Assembly (NCBI GenBank): GCA_015680685.1
Contig: MNCI01030902.1
Coordinates: forward strand, 102,925 to 166,924
From: Gnetum montanum
Lineage: Eukaryota > Streptophyta > Gnetopsida > Gnetales > Gnetaceae
DNA: 64,000 bases
Direction of reading: 5' to 3'
Shown here: in pieces, positions 38,288 to 48,142 of the stretch
Numbering within the stretch: the first letter of the stretch is position 1
Layout: each line of letters begins with the position of its first letter
The notes under the pieces: generated by a model
What the model was told of the DNA's origin: nothing
Seen by the model: only the letters and a program-made list of their open reading frames with translations
Database searches by the model: none
Program-made: the position numbers and the translations under genes

Positions 38288-38827
38288 TTTGTGGCCGTCC
38301 ACATCATGTGCTAGGTAGGATTGATGAAATTGGAAAAAACATAAATCGAAGAGCCACACCTTTTCATAGTTGCGCACATCATGTGCGAGGTAAGATTCTA
38401 TGAAATTGAAAAAAACATAAATCAAAAAGCCACACCTTTTCATATTCCTGTTGTGCACATCATGTGCCAGGTAAGATTCTATGATATTGGAAAAAACATA
38501 AATCAAAGAGCCACACTTTTTAATATTTCTATTGCGCACATCATGTGCCAAGTAGATTCTATGAAATTGGAAAAATCATAAATCGAAGAGCCACACCTTT
38601 TTATATTCGCGCACATCATGTGCCAGGTAAGATTCTATGAAATTGGAAAAAACATAAATTGAAGAGCCACACCTTTTCATATTCCTGTTGCGCACATCAT
38701 GTGCCAAGTAGATTCTATGAAATTGGAAAAAACATAAATCGAAGAGCCACACCTTTTAATATTCCTATTGTGTAGAAAGTGAAACAAAAAGTGAACCAAA
38801 GAGTCATAGCTTTTCATATTCCCGCTG
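38288..38827. repeat. about 81-bp tandem repeat, six copies plus a partial seventh
   Basis: Units start near 38290, 38372, 38453, 38534, 38610, 38691 and 38771 (last partial). Each carries GCACATCATGTGC, then GGTAAGATTCTATGAAATTG, AAAACATAAATC and GAGCCACACCTTTTCATATT. Spacing is 76-82 bases. The 27-codon period keeps both strands open, so the 128-residue minus ORF at 38165-38551 is a repeat artefact. It lies about 0.7 kb upstream of the QWRF start codon. Confidence 0.9.
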
Positions 38828-40604
38828 CATACATAAAAAGGCCAAACGCAACTAAATGCAAAATGGGAATAGGAATGAAAATGAGAATTCCATTTCCATT
38901 TGTCTTTATCTCTGTCTACAACTGCAGCTGCAGGCCACCTGGCCCAACCGCTTCAATGACGTCAGCTTCGAAGCTCTACTAGAGCACTGAAAAGACACCT
39001 ACGATGGTGGCCCATGCTTCAACTGCAAGAACAAGCTCATCAACAAAGCAGCAATAATAAGGTAGTAAGCCAATCTGCCTTTGCTACATCCTTGCTTAAC
39101 ACCAAAGGCCACGACATACACACATTATTGACAATTATAATACAATTTTTGTTATAATAGCTAAAAGATTCTTTCATTTAGGTTTTGTTTTTTTTTTAAT
39201 TTATATATGAATTAGGCCAATATATTTCTTGAGTAGTTTTGTTTCAATATATGTTTTAAGCATAAAATTTTGCAAGTAGGGGTAAGATGAGGGGTAGAGC
39301 CAAAAGCATTTGAGGAAAGACGATAATGGCTACAATTAAAGCTGGGGGAAGGGTCTTCTAAAGTTTCTGTGTCAACAATAGTTTTTCGTTATTGGAATCT
39401 TTTTCTAAAAACAAACTTTCTGCTAATCTTTTTCTATGTTTTTGTTAATTTTTTATAGTGAATTGTAATGTGTTGAACATTACATTTTGATGATTTTGTG
39501 CAATTTTCATAGTTTTACTTCAAGCTGAGCTCATCGGTACTTAGCATGCCTTCCTATACATTTGCATTTTTAATGCAAAAATATTATAAAGTTTGGTTTT
39601 GTTCTTTTTTTAATGCTTTCTAAAATGGTAGGGAATTCTGAAATTATAATTTTTTGCTACTATCTTGAGTAATTTTTTTTTTTTTTTGCTACACCCTTTT
39701 TTAATGTAAAGGAACATTTGTAAGTTCATTTTCTCTTTATCTCATTGTATATTTTGTGTAGGTCTTATCATTACTATTGCTATGCTTTGAAATTTAACAG
39801 TTACCATGGAGTAGATGCATTCAGTTGTTACAATTATGACTACTTTTTCTTTTGCAATATGTATTTTAATAAAATGCAAAAGAGTTAGCATTTTTGCTAG
39901 CACATGAAAATTATTAGCCAATTTGAGATATCGGCCTAACTTCAATCATAATTTTAACAATTTTTCCTACTAATTGGGGGAACTTAAAGAGTTCAAATTT
40001 GATAATTTCTTCTTACCTTCTTGCATGCATGAGGCCTTTTCTTTATGTACATATTCTTTGATTGATGGAATCTAATGGATGATATGGTTATTAACCTAGT
40101 AAATTTTAAAAACGAGAACTTCTGCACCTTTGGCAGCCTAGACCTTGGGAAGATCTCTGAAAAGATCATACTGTAATGATCCTAGCTAATACCGAGAAAA
40201 ACAACGACGAGCTCTCTGCCGACGCACGTGTCTTGCCATAATCATAAATAACCAATTATTTATAAATCTTCCCTAGCCAAAGAGTCACTGCAGGGGAGCC
40301 AATGATTATATTTATCTTGGTTATTCATAATCTCGGTTATATATAATGATATATTTATAATCATAAACATAAATGATTATATATAATGATTATAAACATT
40401 TCATCATAAATAAAGTTAGTTATTTATAATCATTTCATTATATATATCTTATGGATAATGATAACCAATATATAATCATGATAGGTTAGCATTATGAATA
40501 AATAAATAATATCTCTAAAATTATGGATTAAGAGTAATATTTCATTATATTTTGGCTTTATTTATTATGAAATATTTACCGTTCGAATGAATCTTATAAT
40601 CCAT
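38828..40604. other. intergenic, AT-rich, no gene seen
   Basis: Mostly low-complexity. From 40230 to 40560 it is rich in repeated ATAATGAT and ATAATCAT words and runs into the gap. No gene or element ends are visible. Confidence 0.45.
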
Positions 40605-41589
40605 NNNNNNNNNNNNNNNNNNNNNNNNNNNNNNNNNNNNNNNNNNNNNNNNNNNNNNNNNNNNNNNNNNNNNNNNNNNNNNNNNNNNNNNNNNNNNNNN
40701 NNNNNNNNNNNNNNNNNNNNNNNNNNNNNNNNNNNNNNNNNNNNNNNNNNNNNNNNNNNNNNNNNNNNNNNNNNNNNNNNNNNNNNNNNNNNNNNNNNNN
40801 NNNNNNNNNNNNNNNNNNNNNNNNNNNNNNNNNNNNNNNNNNNNNNNNNNNNNNNNNNNNNNNNNNNNNNNNNNNNNNNNNNNNNNNNNNNNNNNNNNNN
40901 NNNNNNNNNNNNNNNNNNNNNNNNNNNNNNNNNNNNNNNNNNNNNNNNNNNNNNNNNNNNNNNNNNNNNNNNNNNNNNNNNNNNNNNNNNNNNNNNNNNN
41001 NNNNNNNNNNNNNNNNNNNNNNNNNNNNNNNNNNNNNNNNNNNNNNNNNNNNNNNNNNNNNNNNNNNNNNNNNNNNNNNNNNNNNNNNNNNNNNNNNNNN
41101 NNNNNNNNNNNNNNNNNNNNNNNNNNNNNNNNNNNNNNNNNNNNNNNNNNNNNNNNNNNNNNNNNNNNNNNNNNNNNNNNNNNNNNNNNNNNNNNNNNNN
41201 NNNNNNNNNNNNNNNNNNNNNNNNNNNNNNNNNNNNNNNNNNNNNNNNNNNNNNNNNNNNNNNNNNNNNNNNNNNNNNNNNNNNNNNNNNNNNNNNNNNN
41301 NNNNNNNNNNNNNNNNNNNNNNNNNNNNNNNNNNNNNNNNNNNNNNNNNNNNNNNNNNNNNNNNNNNNNNNNNNNNNNNNNNNNNNNNNNNNNNNNNNNN
41401 NNNNNNNNNNNNNNNNNNNNNNNNNNNNNNNNNNNNNNNNNNNNNNNNNNNNNNNNNNNNNNNNNNNNNNNNNNNNNNNNNNNNNNNNNNNNNNNNNNNN
41501 NNNNNNNNNNNNNNNNNNNNNNNNNNNNNNNNNNNNNNNNNNNNNNNNNNNNNNNNNNNNNNNNNNNNNNNNNNNNNNNNNNNNNNNNN
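40605..41589. other. assembly gap (985 N)
   Basis: Unsequenced. Open frames spanning it are meaningless. Confidence 0.99.
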
Positions 41590-41714
41590 CCCTCTCGGTC
41601 AAGTTTGCTCTTTCTTTGTTTGTTCATGGAATTTTTGAGCATTATTTAAGCAAGAGATATATTTCTCAAAAACACTATGAACAAACAAAGAAAGAGCAAA
41701 CTTGACCGAAAGGG
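41590..41714. repeat. long inverted repeat at the gap edge
   Basis: The arm CTCGGTCAAGTTTGCTCTTT and onward (41592-41627) is repeated in reverse complement at 41671-41708. Inner pieces TTTTTGAG and CTCAAAAA also pair, so almost the whole 120 bases can fold into one hairpin. It may be the tip of an inverted-repeat element or a fold-back assembly error. Confidence 0.75.
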
Positions 41715-42768
41715 TAAAACTAAATTGGGTAAGTGGTCGAGAAATAGAGGAGGGATGAGTCATTTCATTTTTAGTTATCTTGTTACCTCGTCTAGTAGTC
41801 GACTTGGTTAACATCATTTTTTAAAAATCATCTCAACCAATATATATATCTAAGCTAGTGTATTTTGGGTTTGGAAACTAAAGGCCAGTGGGCACACATT
41901 AGAAAATGTTATTATTCAATACATAAATATTTTTGGTTTGGGTCAAGAATTTTGAGTATGTGCCTTAAAGTTTATGGGTAAGTTAAAAGGACATATTCTA
42001 TCTACCACATTAGCAATTACTTTATTTAGGATTTCAAGCTTGTGGAGTTTAGAATAACCATGTGAAATTTGAATCCACAAGGATAAATATGCCTATAAAG
42101 CTTCATGACAAGGATAGTAAGAAGGAGGTACCCTCAAGACGAGCCATTATGTCATATTGTAGTATGGATGGGAGCTCATTTTCCATATTTCTCATGTCTC
42201 ATTTCTTATTTCTCATTTTAAATTTCATGTTGTGTGTTTTAATTTGTCACAATGCAAGGTTTGACTCACATTTGTAAAAGTCTCCCAAAATGAAAAATTT
42301 TGGATGTAAGGCTTCATAGTGCCAAAACATACCTTAAACAGAAAATTTTGAGTCAACCTTGCTTATAAATTGAGGTCTCCCCTCATACCTCACAAGAGAG
42401 AGAAATTATTTTCTCATTGTGCATCTCAAGGCTCAAGGTTTTGAAAAAGTTTGAAGGAGAAGTTTTCTTTTTTTCATTTTTTTTCTTCACAATCCCTTGC
42501 AAATTTTCTCAAACTTCACAGTTCTTTCTCAATTTTTCATTTTTCACAATCACAATTCTCAATGTCACAATCATAATTGTCAATCCTACAATTATAATTT
42601 TCAATATCAAAATCTCTATTGAAGAGCTTGCTTCTTACAAGTTTAATTTAAATCTAAGGTTACCAATTTTATCAAAGATCTCCAACTAAGCATCAAAGAT
42701 CATAAAGATAAGTATAAAGTTTATTCTCAAAATGATGAAGATGATTAAAGTGTTCTACTTTAGCAATG
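41715..42768 (+). other. possible remnant of an unrelated LTR
   Basis: Contains TATAAATTGAGG (42364-42375) followed by a T-rich leader with repeated CACAATCATAATT/CACAATCACAATT words (42545-42600), which resembles an LTR promoter and leader. No ends or coding part were found; element D cuts it at 42769. Confidence 0.3.
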
Positions 42769-43589
42769 TGATGAGTCATCCTTCTGTGGCCCCAATGTTG
42801 GACACTCGACGTCGCCTCATTTGAATCTTGCCTATAAATATGGTGCCAGGGGTGCTCAAATGAGGGAAGTAGTAAGTAGTTGATAGTCAATAGATAGTTC
42901 TAGTTTTCAATTTCTTCTTTCAAAGTCTATTATTTCCAGTGAATGCCTATAATGTGATGCTTGTAATCGTACAACACCTTTGTTCAAGTGTGATGTACTT
43001 GGACACATTACATGACTAGCAATAAAGATCAAAATTACTTTCATCATTGCAACGTCCACTTAGATTATTGTTGCTTTAATTATTCAATGCTTTATTTAGT
43101 TAAACATTTCCATTTATTGTTATTTACTATTCCTGCTATTAAGCGAAATGCATACACCTTAATCATGAGCATTTAAGTGTAAATATTTTGTAATCCAGAG
43201 GTGTATCGTTTGGCACAACTAGTGATGTACACTTGGCATCCCAAAAGTAGCTTCATGAAGTCCAAGATGTGTACGGATGGTTAAGAGTGGATACTCATCG
43301 CCATAGGCTAGTTCAGATCTTATTTTCCATTATCCCTTAGTTTAATTAATTTAATTATCTCTTTTCATCATCAGGAGTAGTGTAGAAAGTAGACAACATC
43401 ATGCACCTCACTTTGGACTAAACCATACATGACAAAGTTGCCACTAGTCCAAGTGGGAAAACAATGAACTACCATCAAAGCATAACGATCTAGATACCAC
43501 AACTAGTTTCATCTATAGAATTCGATTGGATCATGCATGAATGCTTGTGATTCGTATGGTTAAGTGTAGGGGTACCTTGCCACTCATCA
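42769..43589 (+). repeat. 5' LTR of element D
   Basis: Starts TGATGAGTCATCC and ends CACTCATCA, 821 bases. TATAAATA at 42833-42840 and an AATAAAGATC poly(A)-type block at 43021-43030. One palindrome unit (42790-42815) reads CCCAATGTTGGACACTCGAC and on to GTCGCC. Confidence 0.88.
42790..42840 (+). promoter_or_regulatory. LTR promoter of D (5' copy): single palindrome unit plus TATA
   Basis: CCCAATGTTGG and CGACGTCG lie upstream of TATAAATA. This is one unit of the motif that occurs about four times in the 3' LTR of D. Confidence 0.6.
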
Positions 43590-43590
43590 T

Positions 43591-43608
43591 TGGCGTCGTT
43601 GTCAGGGA
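43591..43608 (+). promoter_or_regulatory. primer-binding site of D, tRNA-Asp type
   Basis: TGGCGTCGTTGTCAGGGA matches the complement of the tRNA-Asp end at 15 of 18 bases; changes are C to T and G to A only. Confidence 0.82.
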
Positions 43609-43714
43609 TGGTGCTAGTTATCTAGATTAGTTATATCATACATGATCATTGTACAAGGTATTAACGATATATCTTTCAAAAAATATTAAATCACACACAT
43701 TGTAACCAATAACA

Positions 43715-46183
43715 ATGTCTCTCCCACATAAAAATGACAATGCACTATATAGCGAACATGTTAATTGGAGAATTAATGAGATATACGATGAAGAAGATTA
43801 GAGTGATCAACCTTATGCAAGGGTTTCTTATGATCATGACCACCCTAACAACACCCAAAGACTACATTCACCTAGGTCAAACAATCTCAGAGAAGATGAT
43901 GTAGGTCCTAAACTAGGAAAGGCCTCAAGGCCTAAGACCTCCTCAAAACCTAGAAATGATAAAGAAAAGGACACTGAAGAACACCATAGAAGCCATGGCA
44001 ATTCTTCTAGTACCTCATCTTCCTCTTTTCCTTCAACGTCTAGTTTTGACAAAGATGAACGTAGGTATAGAGATAGAGCTCCACTAAAGGGTTGGATTAA
44101 AAATCAGAATCAAACCCACAGGAAAAGCCAAAGAAGTCACCATGAATATAGAAATCTCCCTTGCAATCTATTTGATGATGATGAATCCTTGTTGGCCATT
44201 AAGAGCCTAATGCATATTACAAAGGCAGTTAGGATATCTCACAAGCATCACAAAAAGAGTCACCTACCTAAGCTTAATATGAGCAATCTTCCTCAATTTG
44301 TAGAAGGCTATGATGTAGATCTACAACATCATTTACAAGCCTTCCATGATGCCTGTGCATTCTACAATGTGGAAAGTGAGTGGTAGAAGCTTAAGCTCTT
44401 TCCTAGAACACTAATTGATAGATCCAAAGTGTGGTATTGATCATTGAAACGAAATTCAATCCAACAATGGTCTACAATGATAGAACTTTTCAATGAGAGA
44501 TACCAAACCTATAAAAGAGTGTTCAATTTGAGGAGACAAATCCAAGAGTGGAAACAAGAACAACATGAACCCTTGGACATGGCCTTAGATAGATATTATG
44601 CCTTACTGAATTGATGCCTAGGCCATGGTTTCTCTAAGGAAGAGCAACTTTACCACATCATAGATGGACTTCATAATGGAACAAGGGTAATCCTTGGGAT
44701 GTATGCCCCAAGGTAATTATATGAGCTCCAAGCCCATCAGATCAAAGAGCTAATAACATATGTGGCAAAAGAAGAAGGAGAGATGTGCAAATGGAAGAAT
44801 GTCGAGAAACATCAATGGGATCCAACTCTTCAATCGAAAGACGTCCAAATTTATGGTAAGGAAAATGAAACTACTCTCAATAAGGTGATTCTGCAATGAA
44901 CTTTGCTGACAGAGGAGTTTATTGATAATCTAGAAGCAAAGTTCAAAAGGATGTCTAAATGGATAAATGAAAACCTCGTAACCCTTATTAAGATGGTCAT
45001 GAAGAATATTATGCAACACACACCCAATGAACACAATAAACAAAGGACAGAAAACCAAGAAATAATTAGGAACACTTTTCGACCATTTAGAAAAGTGGTT
45101 GATGGAAGTGAGGCTAAACACTCCACCATAGACAAAGATGATGGATGTGACCTATGCATATATGACCATCTAGAGGGCCAATGCCTTGTATTGTTGCATC
45201 TATAGGAGTATTGGGCAGGTGCCTTAAATCTGAAGTTTATGCAAAAGCACATGCTTGAGAGATTTCCTCTCTCATAAGGTAATTTTAGAAAGTCTCACAA
45301 TCGATCGTACCATCCTAGGGGGACTTATTACTAGCCTCAACATGGTCCTCAACCACAATGGCAACAACCATAGTGGTGGAAAAGGTCACCACCAAATCAA
45401 CCATATTTGCCAAAAATGCATGGCTATTATGTTCAACATCTTGTTTCTCCAACTAGTTCTACATCCTCCACTTCAAATCGCCACTACCACTCTCCTGAGT
45501 ACCATCAATACATGACATCCCCTAAAGGATCACCACCTCCTACCTCTTACCATCCAACTTACCCTTAATACAATCATAATCCACCTCCTTACATACCATC
45601 ACCAATAATTTAGGAAGGTCCAGCACCATAATGTCAACCAATGAGTACCACTTGTGCTACAAATGTGCAAAGACACATTGACACCAGTGGGTCCCAACTG
45701 AAACATTGAAAACATCCCTTCTAGAGAAAAGGTCATAAGCTAAGGCAAACCATGCATGGACCCACCACATCACCTGAGCCAGCACAGGGCCAACTTGGCA
45801 CATCACCTTCCCTATCTCAACTAATGTCCTCTGACCATACACAAGGGCCACCATTTGTCAATATTCCCATCCCACATCCAACCAATGAATCTACAAATGT
45901 GGGGAGACAAATAAATCCATGCATACCACCTCATAATCAAGGGTGCACTCATGGTTCAGCCATCCATAATATTAATACAGCTCATATCCTGACCCATCAT
46001 ACATATAACAATTAGGTGTGTGACCACCAATTTTTCTACCTAGCCACCACACCACCAATAGGCACCTAGTGGCTAGGGCATGAAAGGTTTCCAACATTTC
46101 AGACATGCATGAATCCTATTCATCCACTTACTAATCCTAGCCATGACCACATGTTTAGTCATGGGGATTACCCCCCATTCTAA
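43715..46183 (+). pseudogene. gag of element D
   Basis: Single frame from ATG 43715 (MSLPHKNDN) to the TAA ending 46183, 822 codons, with scattered stops but no detectable frameshift. Ser-rich linker (about 43990-44045), capsid-like NLPQFVEGYDVDLQHHLQAF (44286-44345), MIELFNERYQTY (44480-44515), QIQEWKQEQHEPLDMALDRY (44540-44600). The zinc knuckle CDLCIYDHLEGQC (45150-45188) fits CX2CX3HX4C as in Athila gags. A Pro/Ser/His-rich tail follows, ending GDYPPF. Most stops are explained by one C-to-T or G-to-A change in CGA, CAA, CAG or TGG. Confidence 0.85.
46154..46179 (+). promoter_or_regulatory. G/C hairpin and tract-like block at the gag stop of D
   Basis: TTTAGTCATGGGG is followed at once by ATTACCCCCCAT, giving an ATGGGG/CCCCAT stem around the last gag codons. 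The same arrangement occurs in C at 61126-61151. Confidence 0.45.
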
Positions 46184-47507
46184 TCTTTAGGGGTTTTAAG
46201 TGCTTTTTATCTTTTTGTTTTACAATTTTTTTTATCATTTTCCTATTTTTTCTATTTTTTTTCTAATTGTGATTTTAATTTTCTTTGTAGGTAATCTCAC
46301 TATGGATCAAGTTGCACATTGAGGTAAGGGTTTTTCTCTATGTTGTCAAGTCATAAGGGACTAATCATTTAGAAATTGAGGCCATGACATCCATTCACCC
46401 ATTCCATTAATAAGAGGTTCTTGCTTTGGTCATAATGGTAATTTTTCCATCATTCAACCTATAATAAATCTATAATCATTGTTTTTGGACAGAAGAGTGT
46501 AGAACCAAGGTGGAATCTAAGGGGTGTGACATCAAGGGAATTTGTGGATTCTCTTTGGCCACTTCTATATGTTCTATCATGTTACTAATGTTGTAACCAT
46601 ATCCTTGTAGATCTAATGAAAAATGGGAGTAAGAAAGAGCAACTTAAAACAACATTGAATAAACTTTTGTGGGTCCCATTGGAAATACATGTACCCATGC
46701 CTGAAGGTTGGTGGCTATTCAAAATGCAAAAAAAAAAAAAATCCAATAATTATGCCATAATTTCACTTCTTCCTTGGACAAAACACCAAGTGATGTTCCT
46801 CCTCATGACTTTGATAGTCTTATGGTTGTCTATCAATGAGAAGAAATGATGCGATGTCACTAAAATGACGTTTGGACTTGGTTTGAATCTTGGGCAGAAG
46901 GACACATGGTTATTTAACCATTTATAACACACAAGGTTTCATTGTGACCATGGTACGACACCTCCTACCTCAATTTATGTGATCCCCTCTATGGTCCATC
47001 TCATCTCATTGTCTAGATGTTCATAACTTGTGATTTTTTGTAACATAGAGTTATTATCTCAATTTGGTGGCTTTAACATGTGTGCTTTGTTTCATAGATA
47101 TGCATTTTATTCAACTCCTCTAGTGCCTACAAACATTATAGGCATGGTTACACAAGGGCATCATAGGTTGGAGCTTACTCTAGGGAGGATCCACTTGTGT
47201 AACTTTTGTAACTTGTACTTATTTAATGGGACCACACTATTTTTCACCTTCCATGTACTCAAATTGTTATATTTTATTGTTTCCTTTATTATGAATGTAA
47301 TTTGTCCTATAATCATGCTTTCAATGCCTTTTTTCTTGCTCATTCTCATACTTTTCATGTTGATGACTTCACCCTATCATACTTTCAGTGCCTCCAATTA
47401 ATTTTTTACTTACTTAGGATGATAAACTTAACTTTAGACCTTCCAACCAATCCTAGAGCTTTAGTTTGCATGTTCACTAGCCCCATAAAATCAAAATTTT
47501 TGGACCT

Positions 47508-47550
47508 CGACATCATGTACCGACATTGGATCTCAAAAATAATATAAATA
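47508..47550 (+). promoter_or_regulatory. internal promoter-like module of D ahead of ORF2
   Basis: CGACATCATGTAC and CGACATTGG (47509-47529) are the reverse-complement form of the palindrome unit in the LTRs of D. TATAAATA follows at 47543-47550. ORF2 begins 593 bases on. It is homologous in position to 59667-59740 in C. That it drives ORF2 is inference. Confidence 0.5.
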
Positions 47551-47720
47551 CAACCCCTATGGAAATTAGAACTTCATTTTTCTCATTTGCCACTAGTGGA
47601 GTTGTTGAAATGTTCTCTTACAACTTAGAGCTCTATGCCTCCATCTTCCACTTATGATATCTAGCTCTCTAACACTCTAATTTATGTGCCATTTGAATCT
47701 ATTCAAACTTGGAGTGTTCA

Positions 47721-47776
47721 ACTTAGTCATTTGGGGGGGGGGGGGGGGGGGGGGGGGGGCGGGCGTGGAGGGGGGG
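47721..47776 (+). promoter_or_regulatory. internal polypurine-like block of D with a 27-G run
   Basis: ACTTAGTCATTT is followed by 27 Gs (47733-47759) and more G-rich sequence. C has CTTAGTCATGGGGGAGGGA and A has CTTAGTCGTGGGGGAGA at the equivalent place, so a short G tract is ancestral. The length of the run may be an assembly artefact. Confidence 0.5.
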
Positions 47777-48142
47777 ATAGTGGGATGCTTACGTGCAAAC
47801 TTTACATCGATTTGCTAAAATTTGCTATTGTCCAAAAGGTATCATAAGGGTAAGGAATTATTAGGAATTATAATGAAAAATTACTAATGGTAATGCCATA
47901 AGTCCAATTTTTCTAATCCAGAGGGCCATAACTATTATTATAAGCCACATATAATGAAAAAGAAACCAGTTACAATGGGTCATCAAAGAGATAGATACTT
48001 TTTGGGGGATTTTTCTAGGAAATTTTCCTAACCTTGCAATCATATGTATTATGAGCTCAATGAACTAAGGTTATGAATAAGATATTAACTAATTAATAAT
48101 AATAAACATAACCTTGCAACACCTAGTTTTTGCTTGATTGTA

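Larger units (their letters stand above)
46184..48142 (+). other. noncoding region of D between gag and ORF2
   Basis: Stops in all frames. Blocks shared with C and B: CCCATGCCTGAAGG (46694-46707), the GTTACACAAGGGCAT to AGGGAGGATCCACTTG block (47148-47206), a promoter-like module (47508-47550) and a G-rich tract-like block (47721-47776). The ORF at 47030-47401 is not conserved in C and is discounted. Confidence 0.65.

Noticed and set aside
38165-38551. Minus-strand ORF of 128 residues with internal repeats
   Set aside because: Follows from the 81-bp (27-codon) tandem repeat, which is open on both strands; no protein motif.
38917-39060. Frame reading GGPCFNCKNK that hints at a Cys-containing retroelement gag piece
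   Set aside because: Only two Cys and no further similarity; too short to call.
40190-40250. GCACGTGTC G-box/ABRE-like word in intergenic DNA
   Set aside because: Single short match with no gene nearby on the correct side.
40545-41705. Three long open frames of 345-372 residues
   Set aside because: They are made of Ns in the assembly gap.
47030-47401. Hydrophobic ORF of 123 residues in element D, a possible env-like membrane protein
   Set aside because: The homologous region in C reads a different, non-matching frame; hydrophobicity comes from T-rich DNA.
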